From an uncultured Bacteroidota bacterium (lineage in GTDB: Bacteria; Bacteroidota; Bacteroidia; UBA7662), in the NCBI GenBank assembly GCA_903908015.1, contig CAIVQI010000154.1:1-15296 (forward strand): DNA of 15,296 nt, in the 5' to 3' direction. The notes beneath the pieces were generated by a model. It was not told the origin of the DNA. It was given only the letters and a program-made list of their open reading frames with translations, and did no database searches. The position numbers and the translations under genes were made by a program. Below, piece after piece: positions 1-7,082 of this stretch. The number at the start of each line of letters is the position of its first letter. Position 1 is the first letter of the stretch.

Positions 1-79
1 CCTCTTGGAACTCGCCCATGGTACGAACGTCGAGCAGGGTGGCGCCAGGGCGGCGCAGTAATTCAGATAAAGTGTTCAT
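1..79 (-). CDS. Rhodanese-like domain protein, N-terminal fragment (cut by left edge)
   Basis: The first 26 codons of a gene running off the left edge, with an ATG at 77-79. The visible peptide begins MNTLSELLRR and continues into ATLLDVRTMGEFQE. The LLDVR...EF(Q)E pattern is the start of a rhodanese (sulfurtransferase-like) domain, where the Asp-Val-Arg strand precedes an E-[FY]-x-x-G-H motif. The active-site Cys loop lies outside the window, so I cannot say whether this is an active thiosulfate/persulfide sulfurtransferase or a catalytically dead domain. It lies 63 bp downstream of rarA on the same strand and may be co-transcribed with it, although a near-match promoter motif sits at 100-107. 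The absence of a signal peptide suggests a cytoplasmic protein. Confidence 0.72.
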   Translation of the reverse strand, partial: MNTLSELLRRPGATLLDVRTMGEFQE

Positions 80-84
80 AAAAG

Positions 85-98
85 ACCAAAGATTTGGT
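85..98. repeat. Short perfect inverted repeat upstream of the rhodanese-like gene
   Basis: ACCAAAGATTTGGT is a 6-bp perfect inverted repeat with a 2-bp centre, 6 bp upstream of the rhodanese-like start codon. Next to it, at 100-107 on the minus strand, is GATATTTG, a one-mismatch match to the Bacteroidota -7 element TAnnTTTG. The palindrome would then lie near the transcription start. It could be an operator, or chance in AT-rich DNA. Confidence 0.3.
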
Positions 99-142
99 GC
101 AAATATCCGCATTCAATCGTAGATGTGGGTGCCCCATTGAAT

Positions 143-1417
143 TCAAGCATCATAACCGTATTGTTGCGCCCACCACGATCGCAGGCGATCCCGCATTTCG
201 CGCTCCCTGGGGTTGTCGCCTGGTTGAAAAAATCGCGTGCCCGAGATGGGTGGCGGCAGAAACTCCTGAGCAGCAAAATGGCCCTCACCGAGGTGACTAT
301 ACACATAGTCTTTGCCAAAACCCAGGTCTTTCATCAATCGCGTAGGGGCGTTGCGCAAGGCGATCGGCACCTCGAGGTCGCCTGTGTCGCCCACACAGCG
401 CAGCGCATCCTCAATCGCCATATAAGAGGAGTTGCTCTTCGGGCAACAAGCGAGGTAGGTCACCAGCTGTGCGAGAATAATCCTCGATTCAGGATATCCT
501 ACTTTGTGAACCGCTTCAGAAGCCGATACCGCCATCATCAGTGCCAGGGGCTGGGCGTGACCGATGTCTTCTGAGGCCAGGATAATTAGGCGACGGGCAA
601 TAAACATCAGGTCTTCGCCCCCCGAAATCATACGGGCAAGATAATAAACGGCTGCATTCGGGTCGCCCCCGCGAACGGATTTGATGAGGGCGGAAATCAG
701 GTCATAGTGTAGGTCGCCTTTGCGGTCATACCGTACGCTCATATGCTTGGCAGCTGTTTCCACCATCAGATCGGTAATGGAGAGCGAGTCTCCCGGCGAG
801 CCATTGGTTTGGACCACCACCTCCAATAAATTGAGCAGTCTACGGGCATCGCCACCCGATAAACGCAATAAGGATTGGGATTCATGGAGGCTAACGCTGC
901 GTTCCCGTAGCCAGGCATCCTCGTGGAGCGCTCGTTCAACCACCCTGATTAAATCGTCGGATGACAGTGATTCCAGCACATAAACCTGGCATCGGCTCAG
1001 TAATGCCTGGTTTACTTCAAAGGACGGATTCTCTGTGGTGGCGCCAATGAGGGTCAAAGTTCCATGTTCCACAGCGGGCAACAATGCATCCTGTTGGGCC
1101 TTATTGAAGCGGTGGATTTCATCCACAAAAAGTATGGGCGGGAAAAGTCCCTTGCCCCGTTGTGCCAGTTGGCGAATGTCGCGAACGCCAGCCTCCACTG
1201 CCGAAAGAACCTCAATCGGGCGGTCAGTGGCCAGAGCCAACAGCCGCGCAAGTGTTGTTTTCCCTGTTCCCGGCGGCCCCCATAAAATCATAGAGTGAAT
1301 CGACTTCTTCTCGATTAATCGACGCAGCACACCTCCAGTCCCCAAAAGCGACTGTTGCCCTACAAATTGACCAATATGAGCAGGTCGCATTCGATCGGCT
1401 AATGGTGTGAAACTCAT
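143..1417 (-). CDS. rarA: Replication-associated recombination protein A (RarA/MgsA), AAA+ ATPase
   Basis: A 424-residue AAA+ ATPase of the RarA/MgsA/WRNIP1 family, clamp-loader related, which acts at stalled replication forks and in recombination. In order the sequence shows the N-terminal PLADRMRP segment (5-12), a GQFVGQ motif, Walker A GPPGTGKT (47-54), Walker B ILFVDE (95-100) followed by IHRFNKAQQD, sensor 1 GATTENPSFE (125-134), an SRC arginine-finger motif (141-143) and a sensor-2 GGDARRLLNLLE segment. After that comes the RarA C-terminal tetramerisation region, with SEDIGHAQP and a GYPE segment. The length is normal for the family (E. coli about 447). The ATG at 1415-1417 gives the conserved MSFTPLADRMRP start. 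It is divergent from mnmD across 29 bp and lies upstream of the rhodanese-like gene. The family assignment is firm; the cellular role is known from family members, not shown here. Confidence 0.97.
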   Translation of the reverse strand: MSFTPLADRMRPAHIGQFVGQQSLLGTGGVLRRLIEKKSIHSMILWGPPGTGKTTLARLLALATDRPIEVLSAVEAGVRDIRQLAQRGKGLFPPILFVDEIHRFNKAQQDALLPAVEHGTLTLIGATTENPSFEVNQALLSRCQVYVLESLSSDDLIRVVERALHEDAWLRERSVSLHESQSLLRLSGGDARRLLNLLEVVVQTNGSPGDSLSITDLMVETAAKHMSVRYDRKGDLHYDLISALIKSVRGGDPNAAVYYLARMISGGEDLMFIARRLIILASEDIGHAQPLALMMAVSASEAVHKVGYPESRIILAQLVTYLACCPKSNSSYMAIEDALRCVGDTGDLEVPIALRNAPTRLMKDLGFGKDYVYSHLGEGHFAAQEFLPPPISGTRFFQPGDNPREREMRDRLRSWWAQQYGYDA

Positions 1418-1421
1418 GATA

Positions 1422-1429
1422 CAAACATA
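1422..1429 (-). promoter_or_regulatory. Putative -7 promoter element for rarA (TATGTTTG)
   Basis: Read on the minus strand this is TATGTTTG, a full match to the Bacteroidota TAnnTTTG element, with only 4 bp to the rarA start codon. No TTG-type -33 element is visible at the expected distance. If it is used, the rarA mRNA would be leaderless or nearly so. Confidence 0.45.
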
Positions 1430-1430
1430 A

Positions 1431-1438
1431 TAACTTTG
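1431..1438 (+). promoter_or_regulatory. Putative -7 promoter element for mnmD-pyrD (TAACTTTG)
   Basis: TAACTTTG matches the Bacteroidota TAnnTTTG element, 8 bp upstream of the mnmD ATG. It lies back-to-back with the rarA element, separated by one base. No clear -33 TTG is seen upstream, because that stretch is rarA coding sequence. A very short leader is implied. Confidence 0.5.
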
Positions 1439-1446
1439 CAGCGCCC

Positions 1447-2142
1447 ATGATGGAAATTATACCTACCCGCGATGGCTCATACACCCTTCAATCGTCGCGG
1501 TTCGATGCATCCTACCACAGTGCACATGGAGCCCTCACCGAAGCGCGTCACGTATTTTTGGAGGCGGGACTGCAATACATGGTTGAAAAAATGGATCACC
1601 ATCAAACATGGGCTGAACCCTTATACATCGTTGAAGTGGGTGCGGGTACGCTGATGAATGCTGCTGTAGCGGTCGACCACGCCCAAAAGCACAGGTATAA
1701 AATTTCCTATATGGGCTTGGAGCTGGAGCCACCCGACCAGCGATTATTGCTCGAATATTGGAAATCACATCCCACGGCGCTCATTCCAACGTGCTGGTAT
1801 GATTTGATTGTCAAGTATCCAAATTTAACCAACGGTGATCCTCAATGTATTGGAAGCCAACAGATTCAGATTTTTCCAGTGGATGCCAAACACTGGGGTG
1901 GCCCGTCGAATAAAGCGCATGTCATCTTTTTTGACGCTTTTTCCCCTGAGGCGCAGCCCGAGTTGTGGGATGATCAGTTTTTAGCCAAAGTAGTCGACTG
2001 GATGAGGCCTGGTGCTTGCTTGGTCACCTACTGTGTTAAAGGTGCGGTGCGACGTAGATTTATGGCTTTGGGATGCCGGGCCGAAAAACTACCCGGACCA
2101 CCGGGCAAACGCGAGATGTTGCGGGTACATAAACCGAGATAA
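1447..2142 (+). CDS. mnmD: MnmD-type tRNA wobble-uridine methyltransferase (DUF752/Methyltransf_30)
   Basis: A 231-residue SAM-dependent methyltransferase of the family forming the methylase half of E. coli MnmC. It is expected to methylate 5-aminomethyl(-2-thio)uridine at tRNA position 34. Visible family marks are YHSAHGALTE (23-32), a glycine-rich SAM motif VEVGAGTLMNA (62-72), the catalytic-region motif FFDAFSPEAQPELW (161-174), TYCVKGAVRR (194-203) and the diagnostic LPGPPGKREM (215-224). There is no FAD oxidase domain, so this is a stand-alone MnmD as in many Bacteroidota. The SAM loop reads GAGTLMNA where many relatives have GFGTGLNA, a mild departure. There are adjacent ATGs at 1447 and 1450. 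pyrD starts 5 bp after the stop, so the two are probably co-transcribed. Confidence 0.92.
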   Translation: MMEIIPTRDGSYTLQSSRFDASYHSAHGALTEARHVFLEAGLQYMVEKMDHHQTWAEPLYIVEVGAGTLMNAAVAVDHAQKHRYKISYMGLELEPPDQRLLLEYWKSHPTALIPTCWYDLIVKYPNLTNGDPQCIGSQQIQIFPVDAKHWGGPSNKAHVIFFDAFSPEAQPELWDDQFLAKVVDWMRPGACLVTYCVKGAVRRRFMALGCRAEKLPGPPGKREMLRVHKPR

Positions 2143-2147
2143 TCAAT

Positions 2148-3182
2148 ATGTTTCATCTTTTCCGAGTTTTTCTGTTTTTGTTCGACCCAGAACGCGCACA
2201 TCATTTGGCCATGTCCGTTCTGCAATTTTTTTCGGCCTTTGGTTCGCTTCATTTTGTTCTCCGTGGTTTTCGACCACGCATCAATGATCCTGTGGTGGTC
2301 GCAGGTCTTCAATTCCCAAATCGCGTCGGACTCGCTGCGGGTTTTGATAAAAATGCCAGGTACCTCAGGGCAGCCCATGCCCTTGGCTTCGGTCACGTTG
2401 AAGTGGGTACCATCACGCCCCGTCCACAAGCAGGCAACCCAAAGCCAAGGCTCTTTCGGTTGCCCAGCGCCCAAGCACTCATCAACCGAATGGGATTCAA
2501 TAACGATGGAATGGAGTTGATTGTTCGGCGGATCAAGTACAAACCGGCTGGGCTTATACTGGGGTGTAACCTGGGGAAAAATAAGGATACACCGCTCCAT
2601 GAGGCGCATGTCGATTATCTGTCCGTAATGCAGTGTTTTTATCAACATGTCGACTACTTCACGGTAAATGTTAGTTCGCCCAACACCCCCCAGCTTAGGC
2701 AACTTCAGGAATCGGCATGGTTGAGCAAAATTCTGGATCCATTGATTGAATACCGCCGACAACAAAAAAGTTACAAGCCTATTTTTTTAAAAATTTCCCC
2801 AGACCTAACTTCCGAGCAGATTCATGAAGTGGCTGATTGTTCAGTGGCATCTGGTATAGACGGGATTATCGCTACCAATACCACCGTTAATCGATCTGTA
2901 CTCCGGCCAAACGATCAAAAACTTGCTGTTCAGTATGGTGACGGGGGTTTGAGCGGGGCACCACTATCCGGGCAAGCCCGTCAGTTAACCCAATCGCTGT
3001 TATTAGCACTAAATGGGCGTTTACCTGTATTGGCATCTGGAGGCATGATGAATGTTGAAAGTGCAGAATCCCGAATCAAAATGGGGGTGCCTCTGATCCA
3101 GTTATACACGGGCTTTGTGTACTCAGGCCCCAAACTCATTTACACCATCGCGAGCATCGGGAAAGGCAATAAAAAGGATTGA
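2148..3182 (+). CDS. pyrD: Dihydroorotate dehydrogenase (quinone), class 2
   Basis: A 344-residue class 2 enzyme that oxidises dihydroorotate to orotate in de novo pyrimidine synthesis and passes electrons to membrane quinone. The N-terminal hydrophobic amphipathic segment (about 1-40, FHLFRVFLFLFDPE...HHLAM) is the membrane and quinone-tunnel extension that separates class 2 from class 1. Next come AAGFDKN (63-69, FMN and substrate binding), NRMGFNN (113-119), the catalytic-base region NVSSPNT (174-180, Ser rather than Cys, as in class 2), LKISPDL (214-220), TNTT (243-246), GGLSGAPL (266-273) and the FMN-phosphate region SGGM plus LYTGFVY (319-325). The length is typical. It ends 29 bp before the stop of the convergent rplS gene. 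The assignment is firm. Confidence 0.97.
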   Translation: MFHLFRVFLFLFDPERAHHLAMSVLQFFSAFGSLHFVLRGFRPRINDPVVVAGLQFPNRVGLAAGFDKNARYLRAAHALGFGHVEVGTITPRPQAGNPKPRLFRLPSAQALINRMGFNNDGMELIVRRIKYKPAGLILGCNLGKNKDTPLHEAHVDYLSVMQCFYQHVDYFTVNVSSPNTPQLRQLQESAWLSKILDPLIEYRRQQKSYKPIFLKISPDLTSEQIHEVADCSVASGIDGIIATNTTVNRSVLRPNDQKLAVQYGDGGLSGAPLSGQARQLTQSLLLALNGRLPVLASGGMMNVESAESRIKMGVPLIQLYTGFVYSGPKLIYTIASIGKGNKKD

Positions 3183-3211
3183 ATAGAATGGCGCAGCTGT
3201 ACGCGTAAAAA

Positions 3212-3556
3212 CTAGCGCTTGGCCTTGATTCGGGCAGCCTTCCCTTTTGCCTGCCGCAAATAGAATATTCGTGCACGGCGCACAACGCCTCGGGTCAATA
3301 AATCGACTTTCTCGATAAAAGGAGATGTCACAGGGAAAATACGTTCAACACCGATGCCATTCGACATTTTTCGAACGGTAAAAGTTTCGGTGGCCGATGA
3401 CCCCCGTCGTTGTAAAACGATACCTTGGAAAACCTGAATGCGCTCTTTATTGCCCTCACGGATTTTATAGTGAACCGCAACGGTGTCACCAGAGCGGAAA
3501 GCGGGAAGTGAGCGTTCGAGTGTATTGTCTTGTTCAACGAAAGTCAACAGATCCAT
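3212..3556 (-). CDS. rplS: Large ribosomal subunit protein bL19
   Basis: bL19 lies at the interface of the two ribosomal subunits. From the ATG at 3554-3556 the product is 114 residues, the usual bL19 length, starting MDLLTFVEQDN. A TTG two codons further upstream (3560-3562) would add only Thr and a new initiator and is less likely. Family features include the FRSGDTVAVHYKI segment, the REGNKERIQVFQGIVLQRRG motif, TFTVRKMSNGIGVERIFP and the basic tail VRRARIFYLRQAKGKAARIKAKR. It is the last gene of the rpsP-rimM-trmD-rplS group, 39 bp after trmD, and appears to have its own promoter in that gap. The assignment is firm. Confidence 0.97.
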   Translation of the reverse strand: MDLLTFVEQDNTLERSLPAFRSGDTVAVHYKIREGNKERIQVFQGIVLQRRGSSATETFTVRKMSNGIGVERIFPVTSPFIEKVDLLTRGVVRRARIFYLRQAKGKAARIKAKR

Positions 3557-3576
3557 GGTCAAATTTTTACAGGGTG

Positions 3577-3584
3577 CAAAGATA
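3577..3584 (-). promoter_or_regulatory. Putative -7 promoter element for rplS (TATCTTTG)
   Basis: On the minus strand this is TATCTTTG followed by C, a full TAnnTTTG match, 20 bp upstream of the rplS ATG and inside the trmD-rplS gap. A run of T lies just upstream on the same strand. No TTG -33 element is evident. It would allow extra bL19 transcription independent of rpsP. Confidence 0.55.
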
Positions 3585-3595
3585 GAAAAAAAGAA

Positions 3596-4285
3596 TTACA
3601 CATCACCATGATCTGAGAGTAAATCTGGGCGTCGGGTGTTCGTTCGGTTGAGCGCTTGTTCGTGTCGCCAAGCATCAATCTGCGCCTCATGGCCCGACCG
3701 TAAGATTTCGGGAACCGCCCATCCGCGGTAGACCGCCGGACGGGTATAAACAGGCGCCGACAAAAGACCGTCTTGAAATGAATCACTTAGGGCCGATTGT
3801 ACGTCCCCCAATACACCAGGTTGCAATCGTGTAATGGCGTCGGCCAATACTGCAGCGGGTAATTCACCTCCACTAAGTACATAATCGCCGATAGAAATTT
3901 CCATGGTGCATAGTTCTGTTCGAACGCGTTCATCGACACCTTTATAGTGTCCGCACAGGATGATGATATTTTGATGAAGTGCCAGGCGGTGACAAATATT
4001 CTGTGTGAGGGGTATGCCGTCCGGACTCATAAAAATGACCTCATCATAATTTCGTTCTGTCTGTAGAGCGGTAATGCAACGGTCTATGGGTTCTATACTC
4101 AAAACCATGCCGGATCCGCCCCCGTAAGGAGCGTCGTCGATTTGCCTGAATTTTCGCGTGCTGTAATTGTGCAAGTCATGGGTATGAATCTGCATAATTC
4201 CCTTAGTTCGTGCCCGTTGAACGATACTATATTCCAAAAAGCTGCTCATGAGAGCCGGCACCGCGCTGATGATGTCAATTCTCAT
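3596..4285 (-). CDS. trmD: tRNA (guanine(37)-N1)-methyltransferase TrmD
   Basis: A 229-residue SPOUT-class methyltransferase that makes m1G37 in tRNAs reading CNN codons and so prevents +1 frameshifting. The sequence shows the N-terminal MRIDIISAVP strand, DDAPYGGGSGMV (50-61), the SAM-binding trefoil-knot motifs MSPDGIPLTQ (86-95), LCGHYKGVDERV (110-121) and EISIGDYVLSGGELPA (129-144), then PGVLGD. SDSF (167-170) contains the Asp equivalent to the proposed catalytic base of characterised TrmD. The C-terminal tRNA-binding domain contains YTRPAVYRGW and VPEILRSGHEAQIDAWRHEQ. The start codon at 4283-4285 overlaps the end of rimM by 11 bp, suggesting translational coupling. All key motifs are intact. 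Confidence 0.98.
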   Translation of the reverse strand: MRIDIISAVPALMSSFLEYSIVQRARTKGIMQIHTHDLHNYSTRKFRQIDDAPYGGGSGMVLSIEPIDRCITALQTERNYDEVIFMSPDGIPLTQNICHRLALHQNIIILCGHYKGVDERVRTELCTMEISIGDYVLSGGELPAAVLADAITRLQPGVLGDVQSALSDSFQDGLLSAPVYTRPAVYRGWAVPEILRSGHEAQIDAWRHEQALNRTNTRRPDLLSDHGDV

Positions 4286-4829
4286 GATCCGAATAATATA
4301 GGTCGCGAAGGCCGTCTGGAGGATTCATGGTCAGAATTTGTGCAATAGGGTCGATCGACTCAATAAAAGAGGGATGGTAGGGGCACAACCAATGACCCCA
4401 AGCCTCCTCAATTTCCAACATGATTTGTCCCGGTAATTGCTGAACGCCGACCAAATGGGCGGTCATTTCGCTGGCCTCATGAACCAATTGTATGCGAAAA
4501 CCGATACAATCTGTTAAAGATTCCAAGGAAGATCTGGATGAAGAAATAAGCTGCTTCGACATTTGTATCCACACCGAAGAGCCCAAAATCTTTTGGGCTT
4601 GGTCGCGATGTTTGATGTCATCAAGCCAAACCACCATCCCATTTTGCGTGGGCGGCGAGGAGCGAAGAATCGGGTAGGGAACCCTTGTGTCGGTCGATTG
4701 AATAAAGAGAGTCGAGATTTGTGGAATAATCGCTAAAGGAACATTCCTAGCCAACCGAATGACAACTGCACCCTGAAGACCATGAACGCGGTCTACTACA
4801 CCTAATTCTAACCAAACCCGATCGTGCAT
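4275..4829 (-). CDS. rimM: Ribosome maturation factor RimM
   Basis: A 184-residue 16S rRNA processing factor that helps assemble the head of the 30S subunit, where it contacts S19. The N-terminal RimM domain begins near residue 5 with LELGVVDRVHGLQGAVVIRL, matching the family's G-x-I-x-K-x-H-G-x-x-G pattern. The C-terminal PRC-barrel part has IMLEIEEAWGHWLCPYHPSFIESIDPIAQILTMNPPDGLRDLY, including the family's IPxxxxFI..ID......PxGL signature in diverged form (LCPYHPSFIESID, PPDGL). Sequence conservation is low overall, as usual for RimM, but its place between rpsP and trmD supports the call. It follows rpsP after 70 bp and overlaps trmD by 11 bp. No promoter motif was seen in the rpsP-rimM gap. 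Confidence 0.93.
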   Translation of the reverse strand: MHDRVWLELGVVDRVHGLQGAVVIRLARNVPLAIIPQISTLFIQSTDTRVPYPILRSSPPTQNGMVVWLDDIKHRDQAQKILGSSVWIQMSKQLISSSRSSLESLTDCIGFRIQLVHEASEMTAHLVGVQQLPGQIMLEIEEAWGHWLCPYHPSFIESIDPIAQILTMNPPDGLRDLYYSDHEN

Positions 4830-4899
4830 GACGGAACGATACCGATTACGAAATCCCGACGGTGCTCAAGTGCCGCTGACCGGGTGAGAAACAAAAAAA

Positions 4900-5613
4900 C
4901 TATGCTGGATCAGCAGCCGGCTCTACTTCTGTTGACTCAGCAGCCTGGTTGTCAACGGCTGGTTCCTCTGCAGCAGTTTCAATCGCTTGATTGTCAGTAG
5001 CTGGCTCCATTACTGCGGTTTCAGTAGCTGGCTCCATTACTTCGGTTTCAGAAGCTTGGTTGTCAACTACCTGCTCAACTACTGTCGATTCAGCCTCTTC
5101 TCCGGCAGCCTCAGCGGCAGCAGCTCGGGCAGCCGCTTCCAATTCGGCAGCCAATGCACTTTTCTTGGCAATTAAAGCTGCGGCACGCTCCTGATTTAAT
5201 TTAGATTCTGCGGCCATTCTTGCTTTTCTACGCTCGTCACCGGCAGCTTTTAGTCCGCTTTTCTTGGCATTGATTCGTTCTTCCTTCGATTGCAACCAGG
5301 CACCAAATCGACTCTCTACTTCTTCATGGGAGAACGCACCTTTGGCAGCCCCATCTTGAAGATGTTTTTTAATCATGACACCCTTGTAAGAAAGGATGGC
5401 ACGACAAGTGTCGGTTGGTTGGGCACCATTACGAATCCATTGAACAGAGTCATCGACCGATAAATCGATCGTGGCAGGGTTGGTGTTGGGGTTGTATGAA
5501 CCCAAGCGCGCTATGTATCGACCATCACGTGGTGCACGGGCATCGGCCACAACAATGTGGTAAATGGGCCGACCTTTCCTTCCGAAGCGCTGCAATCTGA
5601 TTTTTACAGACAT
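4900..5613 (-). CDS. rpsP: Small ribosomal subunit protein bS16 with long acidic C-terminal tail
   Basis: bS16 is a 30S assembly and structural protein. Residues 1-85 are the canonical bS16 fold: MSVKIRLQRFGRKGRPIYHIVVADAR, then DGRYIARLGSYNP, then a DTCRAILSYKGVMIKKHL segment. Most bacterial bS16 proteins end near residue 80-90, and Bacteroidota versions often carry an extension. Here the product is 237 residues. Residues about 95-150 are a charged, probably helical segment rich in Lys, Arg and Glu. Residues 150-172 are nearly all Ala and Glu. Residues 173-237 are an acidic, low-complexity tail (Glu, Ala, Thr, Pro, Val) with imperfect 9-residue units. It is first in the rpsP-rimM-trmD-rplS set, downstream of ffh, with its own promoter. 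The core identity is certain; any role of the tail is unknown. Confidence 0.97.
   Translation of the reverse strand: MSVKIRLQRFGRKGRPIYHIVVADARAPRDGRYIARLGSYNPNTNPATIDLSVDDSVQWIRNGAQPTDTCRAILSYKGVMIKKHLQDGAAKGAFSHEEVESRFGAWLQSKEERINAKKSGLKAAGDERRKARMAAESKLNQERAAALIAKKSALAAELEAAARAAAAEAAGEEAESTVVEQVVDNQASETEVMEPATETAVMEPATDNQAIETAAEEPAVDNQAAESTEVEPAADPA
4903..5097. repeat. Imperfect 27-bp coding repeats in the rpsP tail
   Basis: This part of rpsP encodes the acidic tail. The clearest pair starts at 4995 and 5022: CAGTAGCTGGCTCCATTACT is followed 27 bp later by an almost identical copy, corresponding to VMEPATE/VMEPATD units. Looser copies (EEPAVDNQA, EVEPAADPA, DNQA repeated) flank it. The 27-bp period equals nine codons, so copy-number change would keep the reading frame. 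Confidence 0.75.
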
Positions 5614-5644
5614 AAGAAATGAACAAATTATATTTTTAGAGGCG

Positions 5645-5652
5645 CAAAGATA
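5645..5652 (-). promoter_or_regulatory. Promoter for rpsP: -7 TATCTTTG with -33 TTG
   Basis: On the minus strand this is TATCTTTG followed by CG, a full TAnnTTTG match, 31 bp upstream of the rpsP ATG. A TTG at 5673-5675 (minus strand) lies exactly 20 bp upstream, within the expected -33 to -7 spacing, and the spacer is AT-rich. It is the best complete Bacteroidota promoter in the window and would let rpsP-rimM-trmD-rplS be transcribed apart from ffh. Confidence 0.65.
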
Positions 5653-5695
5653 CGGAAAAATAAATAATAAAGCAATGCAATGATGAATGGCCTGA

Positions 5696-7024
5696 TTATC
5701 TTCGTTTCATCCCTGATGGCAAGCCGGGAAAGCCCATGGGGCCTTGGTTCATCTTTTTTATCATTTCTTTCATTTCATGAAACTGCTTGAGTAGCTGGTT
5801 CACTTGCTGCACACTGGTGCCGGAGCCGCGAGCGATTCTCTCTTTGCGACTGGCATTGATGCTGTCGGGATTGGCCCGTTCGCTGGGCGTCATGGATAAA
5901 ATCATCGCCTCAACTGGAACAAAAGCGGTATCGGAGATATCCAAATCTTTGATGGCCTTTGACATGCCTGGAATCATTCCCAGCATTTCTTTAATGTTCC
6001 CCATTTTCTTAATCTGTTTGATTTGACCGAGGAAATCCGACAAATCAAACTGATTTCGACTCATTTTTTTGCTCAGCCGTTCCGCTTCCTGTTCATCGAT
6101 TTCGGCTTGCGCACGTTCAACCAAACTCACCACATCACCCATCCCAAGGATTCGGTTGGCCATACGGTCGGGGTGAAACACCTCCAATGCCTGCATTTTT
6201 TCACCCGTACTCAAAAACTTAACGGGTTTGCCTACCGTATAGCTGATGCTGAGTGCAGCGCCTCCTCGGGCATCTCCATCCATTTTGGTGAGCACCACGC
6301 CTTCATAGTTCAGGGCATCATGAAAAGCTCGGGCGGTGTTTACGGCATCCTGACCCGTCATGGCATCAACGACAAACAAGGTTTCACATGGCCGTAAATC
6401 CGTGTGAAGTGATTTTATTTCCGTCATCATGTCTGTGTCTACGGCGAGGCGACCCGCTGTATCTACGATGACTACCCCGTATCCTTCCATTCCGGCTTTG
6501 CGAATAGCCGATCGGGCAATGTTCAATGGATTCTTTTCTTGTACATCGCTGTACACCGTAACGCCAATGCCTTCGCCCAATATGGTCAACTGATCAATGG
6601 CAGCGGGGCGATAGACGTCGCAAGCCACCAGCATTACTTTTTTATTCTGTTTGCGCAGACGATCAGCCAACTTAGCACTAAAGGTCGTTTTTCCAGAACC
6701 CTGAAGGCCCGCAATCAGAATGACAGCAGGGTTGCCACTGATTTTTAATTCACTCGCAGCCCCACCCATAAGTCGGGTAAGCTCTTGGTTCATGACTTTG
6801 ACCATCAATTGGCCAGGGGAAATGCTCTTGATGACATTTTGTCCCAAGGCCTCTTGCTTCACCCGTTCGGTAAATTCTTTGGCAATATTGAAGTGTACAT
6901 CCGCATCGAGCAAAGCTCTGCGGATTTCTTTCATGGTTTCAGAAACATTATTTTCCGAAATGCGACCTTGTCCCTTTAAGGTTCGAAAGGCGGATTCAAT
7001 TTTATCGGTCAGGCGTTCAAACAT
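5696..7024 (-). CDS. ffh: Signal recognition particle protein Ffh (SRP54)
   Basis: A 442-residue GTPase that, with SRP RNA, binds signal sequences emerging from ribosomes and delivers them to FtsY at the membrane. The N domain starts MFERLTDKIESAFRTLKGQG. The G domain has the P-loop GLQGSGKTT (106-114), the CDVYRPAAIDQL insertion-box region (135-146), DTAGR (188-192) and TKMDGDARGG (246-255), then a GEK motif. The M domain (about 310-442) has the flexible methionine-rich GNIKEMLGMIPGMSK segment, the RNA-binding SINASRKERIARGSG helix-loop-helix, and a Met/Pro-rich end. The length is usual for bacterial Ffh. It lies 58 bp downstream of sigA and 82 bp upstream of rpsP on the same strand, matching the ffh-rpsP-rimM-trmD-rplS order known from other bacteria. 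Confidence 0.98.
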   Translation of the reverse strand: MFERLTDKIESAFRTLKGQGRISENNVSETMKEIRRALLDADVHFNIAKEFTERVKQEALGQNVIKSISPGQLMVKVMNQELTRLMGGAASELKISGNPAVILIAGLQGSGKTTFSAKLADRLRKQNKKVMLVACDVYRPAAIDQLTILGEGIGVTVYSDVQEKNPLNIARSAIRKAGMEGYGVVIVDTAGRLAVDTDMMTEIKSLHTDLRPCETLFVVDAMTGQDAVNTARAFHDALNYEGVVLTKMDGDARGGAALSISYTVGKPVKFLSTGEKMQALEVFHPDRMANRILGMGDVVSLVERAQAEIDEQEAERLSKKMSRNQFDLSDFLGQIKQIKKMGNIKEMLGMIPGMSKAIKDLDISDTAFVPVEAMILSMTPSERANPDSINASRKERIARGSGTSVQQVNQLLKQFHEMKEMIKKMNQGPMGFPGLPSGMKRR

Positions 7025-7029
7025 GCCGG

Positions 7030-7037
7030 CAAAAATA
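7030..7037 (-). promoter_or_regulatory. Possible -7 promoter element for ffh (TATTTTTG)
   Basis: On the minus strand this is TATTTTTG followed by C, a match to TAnnTTTG, only 5 bp from the ffh ATG. There is no TTG at the -33 distance. An AT-rich tract alone could give this match, so it is the weakest of the listed elements. The alternative is read-through from sigA. Confidence 0.3.
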
Positions 7038-7044
7038 AGCCATC

Positions 7045-7058
7045 ACGGGCATCCCCGT
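7045..7058. other. Small stem-loop between sigA and ffh
   Basis: ACGGG, a CATC loop, then CCCGT form a GC-rich 5-bp hairpin in the 58-bp gap. In the minus (transcribed) direction it is followed, after about 10 bases, by TTATTTTT. It could be a weak attenuator or terminator after sigA, but the stem is short and the T run is displaced. Confidence 0.25.
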
Positions 7059-7082
7059 TGGATCATGAACTAAAAAAAAGTA

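Noticed and set aside
2028..2765. Long minus-strand open frame of 245 codons
   Set aside because: It lies antisense to mnmD and pyrD, both of which have full family motifs. It straddles the gap between them, has no recognisable domain and no promoter motif. It is a shadow of coding constraint on the other strand.
3183..3211. Terminator between convergent pyrD and rplS
   Set aside because: The 29-bp gap has only tiny palindromes (CAGCTG, ACGCGT) and a short A run. No stem of useful length was found.
4830..4899. Possible regulatory hairpin or short gene between rpsP and rimM
   Set aside because: Partial symmetry around GGTGCTCAAGTGCC does not form a sound stem, and no open frame or promoter motif is present.
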